The notes beneath the pieces were generated by a model. The model did no database searches, had not been told where the DNA came from, and saw only the letters and a program-made list of their open reading frames with translations. This document shows, one piece after another, positions 26,801 through 39,302 of a stretch of 64,000 nt of DNA. The translations under genes and the position numbers were made by a program. Position 1 is the first letter of the stretch. Each line of letters starts with the position of its first letter. The stretch covers positions 14,153,831 through 14,217,830 of the forward strand of contig NC_061125.1 in assembly GCF_905220365.1 (NCBI RefSeq), read 5' to 3'. This DNA comes from Vanessa cardui. Taxonomy: Eukaryota > Arthropoda > Insecta > Lepidoptera > Nymphalidae.

Positions 26801-29800
26801 TTGTTTTAAAGAATACCCTAAAAATATGTAACTTTATTATTTAAAACAACAAATATCAAAGAATAATTACGTTACTTACTTTAAATGAACAGTACTAGAC
26901 AATGCCATAGAAACTGTATGTCCGGAGCACAAAACTACGACAAAAAAATTCTGAGTCTACTACTAGTATAATCGAGCTTTTGTTATTTCATTGCATTCAA
27001 TAACAAAAATTTTTGATGCGCGAAAAAATATAATTTTGTATAGCGGCGTGTTTGCTATCGAAACTTGGAAGTAAAATTAAAGTGAACATAAGGAGCTATT
27101 TGAAATAGTATTACTATAAATAAATATTTATTTTTTAAGAACTGTCTGTAGTGCATTATGTAGAGCTATTATTAAATCGCATGCAATACGTAAAAGTTAA
27201 TTGAAGTTTGTGTTTCTGTATTCATTCTTCGATTGAAAGTGAGCCAAGTAAATTGTTAATAAAGTTTAGGTCATTATGTAGGTACGTCTACGGTCTAGGT
27301 CTTTCAGAATCGTTATGTTGTATCTTATGTTTATTTATTTATGAGATAAGTATTTTTCAGAACTTTGAGTATGTTTTGCACCCGCGCACCACAGGCTGGG
27401 CCGTACTTTGTTCCCGTTTGCGTAATTCCGGACTTGCGTCTGTGTATGACGTCACAGTTGCCTACGATGCGCCCGCGCAGACTGAGATGGACTTACTGCA
27501 TGGTAAAATGCCTAAGCACGTACATTTTCACTTCAAACGGTAATAATTTTATCTTGAATAGGAAATAAGTTTCTATTGTTTTATAAAATTGCTTATTATT
27601 ATTTTCGTTTAGTTATTTAAATTGTTTAACTGGTTTTATTACCTTGAACGGACAGTATGTGACTTAGAGCGTTGTAATTTGAATGTATAATCGTGGTCAT
27701 AAGATGTGGATGTGCACGTAAATGTCAATAAATGCTGTTCAAATAAATATTTACTTATTTCTATAATGAAAATTCATTGTACTAAATATGAATATTTTTA
27801 GAGCTAGAAGTAAATATGAAATCTATCAAGATCACAGCATAAATGAACTTACTTTCAAAAAGTATAACAAATCTCCATTTAAGTAGGATATATATATAAA
27901 AAAACGTAGAATCACCTAAATGATCCATATTTACCAACGTCTTAAGTTCGTATCCAGTGTGGAACGAGGCAGACAGCAAAAGAATGATTTCGAAACATAG
28001 AAATATCTTTAGCTAATTTATTATATTTCGATAATTTTTAGTAGTTGTGTCACAGACAACGTCTAACACACACAGAGAGACAAGACTATTTTTTGACATT
28101 ACGATTATACGTCAAATATTAGGTATTGAGTCTGTGAAATTATGTCCATGAGTAAGTCAGTTTAACTGCTGGCACAAGGAACATAACATATTATATTCCA
28201 AGGCTGGCAATTGGTGTTATCAGTTATATTACATACATATATACGTAATTGTATTTAACTAATACGACTATAATTTTAAATGTTGAAAAAGAGTAATTAC
28301 TGTGTTTCTTGCCGTTTGTTCTTGGTAGAATCTACTTTCCGAACCGGTGCCGTGGTAACTTCACTTAATATAGTTGTTAAATGAGGATTCAAAAGTGCAT
28401 ATAAAACTTTACTTGAATAAAGTTTATTTCGATTGAGATTTTTTTTTATGTAAGAAATGATTAATATTTTTTAGAGCCAATGACTATGTGCGTTATTGGC
28501 CCCTTACCATCCGGTGACACTTTTGTCCTTAAGCCTAGCCATTCCGTTAAAAACCTTTTTTATTGCATAGAAAATGAATTTTATTTACTACAAGTTTAAT
28601 TAAAGTATGTGTCAAAATTAATAAAATAATTTAATATCACGTGTTTAGTACATTATGTGAAATCCATCCAATATTTTATTCGTGTTATTACCACGATCAT
28701 ACCTTTTTTTGCTTGTATTTTTATTATAAAGCAATTTATAAAGGTAGCGTAATCTTTTCATTGTCATTTACAGTTACGATATTGAAGATTTACCGTACGA
28801 AGAGGAAGAACTGAGAAATTGGCTTCAAGATCGTTGGAAGGAAAAGAATGCGAGTCTAGAGAGATTTCATAAAGACGGTGAGAATTTAATAAATATATAT
28901 CTCATACATATAATAACTTATATTTGTTATTTTAATGATACCAAAAATATCAGGTATAACTAATTATACTACAGAGCAATAACCTGACGACTTCCGTGGT
29001 GGAGTGGTGTATACACCGGTTTTCATTTGTGCGCCACTCCGAGGTCCCGGGTTCGATTCCTGGCCGAGTCAATATAGATTATCATAAGTTTTCTATGTTG
29101 TCTTGGGTTGTATTTGTGATACCGTCGTTACTTCTGATTTTCCATAACACAAGTGCTTTAGCTACTTACATTGGGATCAGAGTACTGTAGGTGATGTTGT
29201 CTCATAAAAAAAAAAACTTACAGATCGAACAGTTACAAACAACACTATCTACAACAGACCAGAAATAACAAAGGTCTATAAAATAAAAATGACAGATTTA
29301 ATTGGCATACCTAACAAACACAAACTGCAAAGCACCATAAATGACAAACTTACAAAATATTCGGAACTAAAATAAGAACTAGCGCGTATGTGGCACTTGC
29401 AGAGGGTTATAATAGCTTAGCTTTGCAAGAAAATATTTAATGGACATATTTGTGTTATAATATTTCTTTGTTAATTAGATTTATATTAAAGTTACAAAAC
29501 AAAAAGAAACATGAAAAGTACATAAAAATTGAAACAGTAAACGACTTTGTTTTAAAATATTCATAAATACATATGCATTAGAAATACATTACAATTACGT
29601 TTGATACAAACATATACACATCACTAATATTATAATTGCGAATTCTCTCTGTTACCTCTTGACGGTTAAACCGCTCAACCGATTAAGATTAATTTTGATC
29701 TGGAAATAGTTAGTCCCGATGACATTTTTTTTTAATTCAGCCCTTGTAGCGATAAAACGTGGGTAACATTTTCTGTGCTGTATGTACCAAAAGATGACAG

Positions 29801-30216
29801 GACGAATTTCGACCAATCAGCAATCACTTGCATGTATATACAACCTATCTGCACATTGTATGTTACACTGATAAACTGCAAGCAGCGTTTGTAAACAATT
29901 CGTCATTAATTACGGTCAACAAATGGCATTGCATTGCATTTTAAAGTGGTTCTTAATTTAATTTTCAGGTTCATTCATCGACTTCCCGTTGAATGGCGCA
30001 CCAAAGATACAAGTACCTCGTCCTCTTGGGGTTGCCAAACTGGCATTTGTGTTCTGGACCGTTATAGACGTCTTATTTATCTACTGGCTGTATTGCAGCG
30101 TATTGTTCAAGTTTTGGGTTATATATCACACATTACTATTCATACTAGTGACGAAATATTTCGGTGGTTTTCATAATATTCAATATAGAATTCTAGACAA
30201 GATAAATATTAGGTAA
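23856..30216 (+). CDS. LCLAT1: lysocardiolipin acyltransferase 1 / AGPAT-family acyltransferase, 7 coding exons
   Basis: Exons 23856-23907, 24116-24222, 24305-24590, 25882-26078, 27361-27539, 28774-28877 and 29969-30216 sum to 1173 nt, giving 390 aa, close to the length of animal LCLAT1. Acyltransferase motif I NHRTRVDW is at about 82-89, with the catalytic His-Asp pair. Motif III FPEGTD is at about 190-195, and LHPRTTGW (about 220-227) fits the conserved segment that follows. An N-terminal hydrophobic segment (exons 1-2) and a C-terminal pair of hydrophobic segments (exon 7) fit an ER-membrane protein. The family transfers acyl chains to lysophospholipids such as lysocardiolipin, lysophosphatidylinositol or lysophosphatidate; which one cannot be decided here. 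The gene lies inside the transporter cluster on the + strand. Intron 3 holds a hairpin element, and introns 5 and 6 hold repeats. Its last exon has a broken duplicate at 34819-35423. Confidence 0.92.
25316..25426. repeat. short inverted-repeat element in LCLAT1 intron 3
   Basis: Arms of 21 nt at 25316-25336 and 25406-25426 pair with two mismatches (TTTGCCTGGAGGGCGATTACC against TTCGCCTGAAGGGCGATTACC). They enclose a 69-nt loop. It could be a small MITE or a structured RNA element. Confidence 0.5.
28278..28438 (+). repeat. dispersed repeat D (LINE 3'-end-like) in LCLAT1 intron 5
   Basis: Shares most of its length with 55652-55808, including TGTTGAAAAAGAGTAATTAC, TAGAATCTACTTTCCGAACC and GATTCAAAAGTGC. 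It ends in TTGAATAAAG then T-rich sequence, like a polyadenylated LINE 3' UTR. Confidence 0.6.
28988..29207 (+). repeat. SINE family B, full-length copy in LCLAT1 intron 6
   Basis: tRNA-like head with CCGAGGTCCCGGGTTCGATT (B-box), then a body with TTGTCTTGGGT, ACCGTCGTTACTTCTGATTT and ACACAAGTGCTTTAGCTACT, shared with 43344-43575 and 54922-55144. Confidence 0.8.
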
Positions 30217-31663
30217 CTAATCTGCTATTCTCGGAAACACGAGTCTCAGACCTGGGAGCGATTTATTTTATTGACGTTAGATTTGCAGTTATCTGCTACG
30301 TATTTTGTTTATGATAAGCGATTATATTGATAATATTAAAGTTTACTGCGTCCAGATATACTCGTGTTTTTTTACTCTAGCTTGTGCCCGGGACACCGTT
30401 CGTGTGAATATAATCAGTAGAGTATATGTGGTTGGTTCTGTGTATTATTGCGCTGTCGTGTCATTGTACTTTCCAAATGGATGGACAGATTAGGTTTTTT
30501 TTTCATAGATGCTTATAGGTGTGCAATAGTATACTATATCATTATATACATATACATTTTAAAGCTCTAAGAATACACCGGAACAGACAGACAGCGGGAA
30601 GGGTCTTATACTATGTAGTGATAAGCAAGAACCAACTTAAGCTGAACCCTATGTAATAGTTAAATTTTTTGGTAATTTCTAAATCTGAAAATTCCATATT
30701 TTCTTTTTCTATAATTTTTTATCATGCGGTTGTATAGACTAAAATTAACCAAAGTTTTAACTAAATCATTTTTTTTTCAATAAATATTTAAATGCATTTT
30801 TTTAATAGGCACATATTGTTAACTTGTGAACCAATTTCAATAAAACAATCGCCATATTTCGAGATTAGCGGTAACCCAGTAAAATATTTTTTTCAAATAT
30901 CTTCCATGTTCAGATTTCGATCAGTTAGAATTTTATTATAATAATAGGCAGGTGATTGCGATCCCTATCTGCAGTAGTATATTATGATTTATGAATTGTA
31001 AACTTAATGATTCATTTATACATTTAGTAGTCTTAATTTAAACATCTAATATCCTATTATTAATCCTAATTACTAAGTACTAATTCGACATAAGTTTACT
31101 AGTTAAGGCACTTAATGCAGAGCTTATATTAAATAATGAATTATGCCTAAATTCCCAAGACACTAAATATATACATAGACATGGGGGATGCTATTAGATG
31201 AGTTAAATGTCGAAAAGATTCTATTAAACTCATTTGTGCAACGAACTTTATGCAAAGTCAAGTTCACGTCACTGTTTTTGAAATATTTAGCGAAACAGTT
31301 ACTTTAAAAATGTCTTCTACAAAAGTTGTAAATCAAGCAAACCTGTTCTGTAACTTTTTCTTAAATAAAGCGATTCTAAATTTTACTAGTAACACTACGT
31401 AGGTACTAAGTACCTATAAACGTTCACGTACAATTTCTACTTCTTACGAATTTATGCAAAGAAGAATATTTTTTTTAAGTGCACTAACTGTAAAGCTTCT
31501 TTAAAATTTACAGTGTATCATTATTTGTCAAACGTCAACGACGAATTTATTATTACAAAATAATTCTACAGGTATTAAGATCATTTACATAATTTAGTTA
31601 ACATATACATTATAATTAAGACAAAATAAATATTTCTTTTGTTTTTAAAATAATTATCTGCTG
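30217..31663. other. intergenic between convergent LCLAT1 and transporter paralog 3
   Basis: Should contain both 3' UTRs. AATAAA hexamers at 30779-30784 and 30839-30844 are candidate LCLAT1 poly(A) signals. On the minus strand an AATAAA (complement at 31546-31551) lies about 113 nt past the paralog 3 stop. No other gene seen. Confidence 0.45.
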
Positions 31664-33553
31664 TTAGCTTATGGTTTTACGTTCCTTTGATTTTTCTGTT
31701 TGATCAATTGTATTCAAAAGCACAATGTCTTTAGTTTCCGGTAAGAAATAACATAAAAATCCAGCACAAAATGCTAAAATAGTAAATATTACGAGAGATG
31801 CCCATTCTATTCCTATATTTACAACAAAAGGTGCAATAAAACCACCGAATCGCGCAAAAACTGAAGCAAATCCCATTGCAGAATTTCTTACTACAGTTGG
31901 GAAAATTTCCGATGAATACAAATATACTTGAACAAAAGCCGTGTAAGCTCCGATTTGACCTATCATGGCGAGTGATAATTCTACAATTCGCATATCGGCC
32001 GGTATAAATATAAATATTAATAGCGAGGCTCCAGCTACGACAAAACTTGTAATAACTGCGATCTTCCTTCTAAGGTACAAAGAGGCCAAAACGACTAAGA
32101 CCAATCCAGGTATAAGACTTACTGATGAAACCATTACATTGAGATAAATGTTTCCTTGAAGCCGACCAATGTATTGATTGATGCCAAAGAATGTATGTGA
32201 ACAGCACATCCAAACGCAGGCGATGATCAACGTATACGCTCTGATCTTCGGAGTTTTGAACAGATCTGTATAATTCGCATGTTGCTTATCACTACTAGTT
32301 TGCGATTCCATTACAGCTCCTTCAACTAAAGCGCTTATGTTATTAGTTGGTCTTTTGTTTCTGAAAAACAATAGATAATAAATAATAATTAAAACACATA
32401 CAAAATCTTTTAAATTATACATTGACTTAACAAATATATTCAACTGTTACGTACTTTATGGCAATGTGAGTTAATATTTGTATAGCTCTTTCTTTTTGAC
32501 CCATTGTTATCAACCATCTGGGTGACTCTGGTATAAGATAATAGTAAAGCATAACAAACACCCAAGGTACTGACGTGGCCAGTTGGAGGTGTCTCCAATC
32601 GCGTAAATAATAAGCGATCATGGGGAGCGTGAAATAGCCCAATATGTACGATATTTCAATTAATCCCGTAAGATATGGTCTAAAGGATTTTCCACTGAGT
32701 TCAATTATGATGATATAGCAGCAAAGCATTGTTCCTCCAACAGCTGTTCCAATAAAAAACCGTGCTACGATGAACATCCATAATTCCGATGACGCCGCGG
32801 ATAAGGCCACAAAGACAATTTCTGAAGTGAGGGCCAGTAAACAGGCAAATTTACGGCCGTACCTGAAACATCGTTTAAACAGGTAGGATTCGATCAATAT
32901 TTATTTTGAATAGTAATAATATATACGCAATGATATATGGGATACTTAAAGCCAAGTTAGAATTTAATAAGTATGTAAAATTACAAGTGAATATAATTTG
33001 ACTTGCTTTTATTGTGTTTATATGGGATGCGCATTATATTTTTAATGCACTGCCGAAAAGGGAGGAATTCTGACAGTATTTTGTACCCAGTCACATGTTT
33101 GCAACTTTCATTTATTGGAAAACTTTTCTGCCAAATTTGCTATTCGAACAATAAGATTTGTGTAAAAACAATTACAAAGAAATAAAACTTTAAATTTTAT
33201 TCATACCTATCAGATAATTGTCCATAGAATATACTCCCAATAAGAATACCCACTTGCAACATTGACTGTGTCAAACTTGCCAGCTGCTGCCTTTCACATA
33301 TAAGATTCCAAGTACTGGTCACTGAACTCACGATAGTACTTTGGTCATATTGAGGATTTGCACACGGGCAGTGATTGGTCAAGTTATACGCATTTTCATC
33401 CATACACACATATTCAACACTTGGCATGATGAACACGACATTGGTTATCTGGTATTCAGTGGGGAACCTTCCAAGTGTTATTAGAAACAAAATCCATATT
33501 TGGTATTTTCCAAAACGACCTATGATCGTTTCTATCGTATCTTCAGCTGACAT
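31664..33553 (-). CDS. SLC22-type organic ion transporter (MFS), paralog 3
   Basis: Exons in transcription order: 33553-33207, 32862-32455 and 32360-31664, summing to 1452 nt, giving 483 aa. The start MSAEDTIETIIGRFGKY lies 7 nt after a good acceptor (TTCTCTTTCAG), so a non-coding upstream exon is likely. MFS signatures: LSDRYGRK at the first junction, PESPRWLI, EIFPTVVRNSAMG and LPETKD. Paralogs 1, 2 and 5 have FHQM or WHQM after TM1, but this protein has EYQITN; and the usual Gly after PETK is Asp. Both changes are shared with paralog 4. Its first loop (CMDENAYNLTNHCPCANPQY) keeps the cysteines. Predicted 12-helix membrane carrier, substrate unknown. It lies in duplication unit 1, convergent with LCLAT1. 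Confidence 0.9.
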
Positions 33554-34818
33554 CTTGAAACTGAAAGAGAAATCTGTTATAAAAACTTTTTGTATGATAT
33601 AAGTAAATGTTATTAAATTTTTTAATAAGTCACACACGTGTTCTGTTTCAGAAATAATTTATACTGAAATATATGCACTATTGTCTCTCAAAACACACTC
33701 ATATTTTCCTGTTCTTTGAAGCGTAACAGATGTATTATGAATAAATAAAATTTTATATTCAGAACAAATTAAACAATTCCGATAGTGGATCCTTATCATT
33801 TGATATCTTTTATTACATTAATATAAGATCACAACTTGCTACTTTAGAGTAAATTTTACGCTTCACAAAATTATCCAGTCATTACAAATAAATACATACA
33901 TGATAATTATCATTACGATACCCAGAAATAAAGCATTAAGTGAATAAAAGTAGTAGGTAAATGTCTCTCTAGTGTGGAAGAGCCTCCATTCACAGAATGT
34001 TAGGGGTTAATTTAATGACGGAAGTTTTAGTGTCGAGTAATTGATGTAGAAATAAAATAAATGAAAACAATGGATATATCCATAACCATCGGTTAGGATC
34101 CAGGAAATTAGCTTTACTGGGTGATCAGTCAAAATATAAATATTTTGATATACGTTATTTAACTAGGCTTATAAAAGAACTTTTAATCTGCATGTTATAG
34201 TTTTAAAGTAAATGAAAAACTGTCAGCTCAGAACGTATTTTATGTTTATAATCCACATGCAGATGCAATTTAGAATAATTTATCGCCCAATAAAAATCGG
34301 ATAAATTTAAAAGTTAAATTATGTTCCTCAAAATGCGCTTGGTGACCTCCTGGCTCAAACCGTAACACATACTTAGTATTTCGTCTGGTCACCATTTAAT
34401 TATTTTAACTGAGCCCTCGAATGGGTACAATTTGTGGATTTGTTCTATAGGTAAAGTTATAACAACATTCATAGCTAACGTTTATTTTGTCAAAGACAAC
34501 GCACTTCATTACGGTTTTAGTTATTGTAACGATGAAAAGTTATCGTTCAGCCTTGTTCTCCTATCTTTCTAATCCATGTTTATTATATTTCTTAGCAAAT
34601 GACGGGCGAATTTCAACCAATGAGCGATCACTAGCATGTATAACATATAGTCAAACTGCACATTGTATGTTATATAAATTCTGCATCATTTAGCAATCAA
34701 TTTGTCCAAATACTAGCTCGTCATTCAATGCTACAAAAACATAAAATACGGTTACAGGTTTCATCAAAAATTTACACTTAAAATTTGTATTCTTCGGTGG
34801 TTTTACATCAATTTTTAG
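33554..34818. other. 5' flank of paralog 3 and junction between duplication units
   Basis: 33554-33855 is similar to the 5' flank of paralog 4 (39303-39590) and probably holds the non-coding first exon and promoter. From 33856 to about 34600 is spacer with no match found. From 34600 unit 2 begins with sequence matching LCLAT1 intron 6. Confidence 0.5.
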
Positions 34819-35423
34819 GTTCATTCATTGACTTTCAGTTAAATACAGCAGCAAAGAGACAAGAACATCGTCTACTTCGGGCTGCTGGAGTCAAGGTGGC
34901 CTAGAGGAGTCGAGATGGTCCAGTGGTTAGAACGCGTGCATCTTAAACGATGATTGCGGGTTCAAACCCAGGCAAGCACCACTGAATATTCATGTGCTTA
35001 ATTTGTGTTTATAATTCGTCTCGTGTTCGGCGGTTAACGAAAACATCACGAGGAAACCTGCATGTTTGTAATTTCATAGAAATTCTGCCACATGTGCATT
35101 CCACCAACCCGCATTGGAATAACGTGGTGAAACATGTTCCAAACTTTCTTCTGAAAGGGAGGAGAGGCCGTAACCCAGCAATGGGAAATTTACAGGTTGT
35201 CGTTGTTGCTGTTGTTGAGGCTGCCAAACTGGCATTTGTGTTCTGGATTGTTATAGACGTCTTGTTTATCTGTTGGCTGTATTGCAGCGTATTGTTCAAG
35301 TTTTGGGTTATATATCTCACATTACTGTTTATACTAGTGACGAAATATGTCGGTGGTTTCCATAATATCCAATATAGAATTCTAGACAAGACAAATATTA
35401 GTCTCAAATCTGGGAGCAATTAA
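34819..35423 (+). pseudogene. orphan duplicate of LCLAT1 last exon, split by a SINE
   Basis: Starts after an acceptor-like TTTTTAG with the same reading as exon 7 (GSFIDF then diverged residues). It is broken at about 34890 by a SINE and resumes at about 35217 with AKLAFVFW, through SVLFKFWVIY and HNIQYRILDK to a stop at 35423. No copies of the other LCLAT1 exons are present in this unit, so it cannot encode an acyltransferase: motifs I and III are in earlier exons. Several replacements at conserved positions of the first half suggest relaxed constraint. The second half is still open and could in theory be spliced onto LCLAT1 transcripts as an alternative end, but the SINE makes that unlikely. 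Confidence 0.85.
34905..35217 (+). repeat. SINE family A inserted in the LCLAT1 exon copy
   Basis: Full-length element: head GAGTCGAGATGGTCCAGTGG, body with AGGAAACCTGCATG, and a GTT-rich tail. GGCTGC occurs on both sides of the interruption (at 34880 and 35217) and may be the target-site duplication. Confidence 0.85.
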
Positions 35424-35749
35424 TTTTATTGCCGTTAGATTTTCAGTTATCTTCTACGTATTTTGTTTGTTTTATGATAGACGTCGGGATTATATTGATA
35501 ATGAACATTAAAGTTTATTGCGTCCCGATATCCTACCTTCCTATTCGTCTTATTGACCTAAATAAAAAACTATTGATTTAAGCAAAATTATTGGGAGAAA
35601 TACCTGCAGTTGTATATTGTCATCTATATATGAATGTTAAGTTATTATTTATATCTAGAACTAATCTCTAAAACCAAGACGCTGAATACATGGACATAAG
35701 ACATACTATTATAGTTAAATTTTGAAAAGTCCCCATCGATCTCAAGTGT

Positions 35750-36210
35750 GTAGAGAATTTTGTGAGAATTTTGAAAACGAAAACCGTACGAGATAGCATT
35801 AGGACGTACCCCAAAGGCGACACGCAGGGTCTGTGGGAAATGAACAAGGAATGACGCACCAAAACGGGCGAGTGCGACGTAAGAAGCGAGGTCGAAGTGT
35901 GAGAGAGGTACCTACAACCGAGGTGTGCGAGTTGGAATATAGGAACGATGTCTGGAAGAGCTGGCAGATGTTTAAAAAAAGACGACGAATCTCCTTCCTC
36001 ATAATATGTTCTCCGAGAGACGAGGAACATATTATGAGGAAAGCCTTTGGCGTGGATGCGGATGGATATAGAGGTAGAGGACGGCCAAGGAAACGATGGA
36101 TGGATTGTGTGAAAGATGATATGGTTAGAAATAAAGTTACTTATGAGATGGTGTCTGACAGATAAGTATGGAAGGAGAAGACATGCTGAAATTGGGATAA
36201 AGGCAGGAGG
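35750..36210 (+). mobile_element. LINE fragment (reverse transcriptase C-terminal end)
   Basis: The open frame 35833-36165 includes a segment ending RGRGRPRKRWMDCVKDDM, which matches the tail of LINE reverse-transcriptase proteins common in insects. It is present in duplication unit 2 but not at the matching place in unit 1, so it inserted after the duplication or was lost from unit 1. Confidence 0.6.
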
Positions 36211-36768
36211 ATCATGATGGTGTTTTCTTTAATCAAACAAATATTACGTTTTTAAAGGGTGTGTATAATTTTGAGTATAATATTGTATTAAAGTGACGAA
36301 TACGAAATAAAAATACTAGAAGTTTAGTGTATAGACATCCTTTTGGAACGAAACGCTTTTCGATACATATTATGTATAAATAACAGACACGATGAAATAA
36401 AATAACCATGCTAGAGAATAATTGAATGACAAGAAAAATAAATTATAAAACTGTATATAATAGAAAGAGAGAGAGAGAGGTAAAGAGAACACTTTTTTCT
36501 TAGGTAAAGATTTCTGGCAGTTCACTCCACTATAAGCCACGTAAAGAGACTTCATTCAAAAAATATACTCTATAATATATAAGGAGTGTATTATCAGTAT
36601 ATCATATTTTTACTAGAACTAGCTTAGAAGTACATGGTGTATTAAACTTTACAAAGTTATAGTGTTGTTTCTTGTTACAAAATAAATTTACAGGTATTAA
36701 GATCATTTATATATTCTATTTAACATTCACATTATAATTAAGACACATATAGCACAAACCATCTCCTA

Positions 36769-39302
36769 TTAGCTTATGGTTTTAAGTTCCTTTGATTTTT
36801 CTGTTTGATCAATTGTATTTAAAAGTACAATGTCTTTAGTTTCAGGCAAGAAATAACATAAAAACGCAGCAAAGAATGCTAAAACAGTAAATATTACGAT
36901 AGACACCCATTGTATTCCAATATTCACAACAAACGGTGCAATAAATCCGCCGACTCTCGCAAAAACTGATGCAAATCCCATAGCAGAATTTCTTACTACA
37001 GTTGGGAAAATTTCTGATGAATACAAATATGCCTGAACGAAGGCTGTGTGAGCTCCAAGCTGACCTATCAAGGCGAATGTTAATTCTAAGATTCGCATAT
37101 CAGCCGGTATAAATATGAATACTAACAGAGAGACTCCAGCTACGACAAAACTTGTAATAACTGCGGTTTTTCTTCTAAGGTACAAAGAAGCTAAAACGAC
37201 TAAGACCAATCCAGGCATGAGACTTACTGACGAAATAATGACATTAAGATAAATATTTCCTTGAAGCCGACCAATGTACTGATTGATGCCAAAGAATGTA
37301 TGTGAACAGCACATCCAAACGCAGGCGATGATCAACGTATACGCTCTGATCTTCGGAGTTTTGAAAAGATCTGTATAATTTGCATGTTGCTTATCACTAC
37401 TAGTTTGTGATTCCATTACAGCTCTGTCAACTAAAGTGGTTATGTTATTAGTTGGTCTTTTGTTTCTGAAAAACAAGAAACAACAATTAAAATAATTTTA
37501 AAAACCTTTTAAAAGATATGATATATCAATTTAAACATTGTTATTAACTAATTTTTACGTACTTTTTGGCGATGTGAGTTAATATTTGTACAGCCCTTTC
37601 TTTTTGGCCCATCGTTATCAACCATCTGGGTGACTCTGGTATTAGATAATAGTAAATTGTAACAAACGCCCAAGGCACAGACGTAGCCAGTTGGAGGTGT
37701 CTCCAATCGCGTAAATAGTAAGCGAACATGGGCAGCGTGAAGTAGCCTAATGCGTACGATATTTCAATTAACCCTGCTAAATATGGTCTAAAGGATTTTC
37801 CACTCAGTTCAATTATGATGATATAGCAGCAAAGTATTGTCCCACCAACAGCTGTTCCAATAAAAAACCGTGCTACGATGAACATCCATAATTCCGATGA
37901 CGCTGAGGATAAGGCCACAAAGACAATTTCTGATGTGAGTGCCAGTAAGCAGGCAACTTTACGACCGTACCTGGAAAACAATGAAAAACTATTTAAATAA
38001 GTAATTTTATTGTATCTGTATATATTGAAGAAAATATAAAGAGAGAAAAACGTTGATACCTACAGCTTACGAAAGTAATACATAATAATGCGAGCAAATG
38101 AGAAGGAAAGGTAGAAGTGTTAATTACAAATCAAATCAAAAATTAATAAAATGAATAAAAATTTAACTAAATATTAATTCTATAACAAATAGAAAAACAA
38201 GAGTTATTTCACAGCATAAAAAAAATAAAAGAGAAATAAAACTGCAAATATAAACAAAGCAATTTGGATGTTTTATTCGTTTATTAATAGCATTTTGAAT
38301 TAAACCATTAAAATTATCAATATAATCAAAGTATTTATTATACTTGCAAGAATATCGAAAAATAAAGGTATTATATGGGGACTTAATATGTGAATCATTC
38401 AAATGAAGTAACAAGTATTTCGCGAAAGTTGTCTAGGACATTGAAAATCCACGAGGAAGGCAGAACCGATTATATTGTGGAGCTATATTAAAGCAAAAAT
38501 ATCTGATTCACACCTTCACACTATGAAGTTTTACCTATATGTATATTCTTGATCATTCTCTATTTTTTGGATCTTGAGTTTATGAATGAATGAATGTATT
38601 ATACTTTATTGTACACCACAAACAAAAACAAAAAAGAAAGTAACACAAAATTAATAACATACAAAAAGGTAAAATAGAATATAAAAAAAGTAGATTAAAA
38701 GTGTTGTACAACGGGCGGATTTATGGCTAATTAGCCATTTCTTCCAAACAACACAAATTTATAAACGGTTTTATAATACACAGTATATTTTTAATACACT
38801 TGAGAGAAGGGAAATACCAGAATTGTACCCAGCCAACTTTTCGACACCTTCATTTAATTGTAAAGCTTTTGTTGGTGCATTTGCTATTCGTACACGGCTT
38901 AAGCGGTACTTGGCTAAAAACTACAAACTAATAAAGCTATAAATTTAATTCATACCTATCAGATAACTGTCCATAGAACATACTGCCAAAAAGAATACCC
39001 ACTTGCAACATTGATTGTGTCAAACTTGCTAGCTGCTCTCTTTCGCATATTAGATTCCAAGTACTGGTCACTGAACTCACAATAGTACTTTGGTCATATT
39101 GAGGATTTGCACACGGACAATGATTGGTCAAGTTATACGCATTTTCATCCATACACACATATTCAACACTTGGCATGATGAACACGACATTGGTCAGCTG
39201 GTATTCCGTAGGGAACCTGCCAAAGGTTATCAGAAAAAAAATCCATATTTGGTATTTTCCAAAACGACCTATGATCGTTTCTATCGCATCTTCAGCTGAC
39301 AT
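36769..39302 (-). CDS. SLC22-type organic ion transporter (MFS), paralog 4
   Basis: Exons in transcription order: 39302-38956, 37970-37563 and 37465-36769, each exactly the same length as in paralog 3 (347, 408 and 697 nt), giving 483 aa. Exon 1 proteins differ at 7 of 115 residues by my count. Signatures: LSDRYGRK, PESPRWLI, EIFPTVVRNSAMG and LPETKD. The acceptor TTCTCTTTCAG lies just before the ATG as in paralog 3, implying a 5' UTR intron. Intron 1 (37971-38955) is longer and differs from that of paralog 3, with an antisense LINE 3' end. Paralogs 3 and 4 share the unusual EYQ.TN segment after TM1 and Asp in place of Gly after PETK. Predicted plasma-membrane carrier; no frame break or lost splice site is visible, so it appears functional. 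Confidence 0.9.
38580..38760 (-). mobile_element. LINE 3' end (antisense) in intron 1 of paralog 4
   Basis: In antisense it reads GAAATGGCTAATTAGCCAT, then CCGCCCGTTGTACAAC, and ends GTACAATAAAG followed by an (ATTC)n tail (GAATGAATG on the + strand). This is the look of a polyadenylated LINE 3' UTR with a simple-repeat end. Confidence 0.55.

Larger units (their letters stand above)
29790..33855. repeat. tandem segmental duplication, unit 1
   Basis: Contains the last exon of LCLAT1 and transporter paralog 3. It is colinear with unit 2 (about 34600-39590). The left end is near GACGAATTTCGACCAAT (cf. GGGCGAATTTCAACCAAT in unit 2). Matches continue through the 3' flank of LCLAT1, the transporter exons and the transporter 5' flank to about 33855. 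Limits are by eye, to within about 50 bp. Confidence 0.8.

Noticed and set aside
35009..35423. long open frames on both strands
   Set aside because: They run through a SINE and the LCLAT1 exon copy; explained by those two features.
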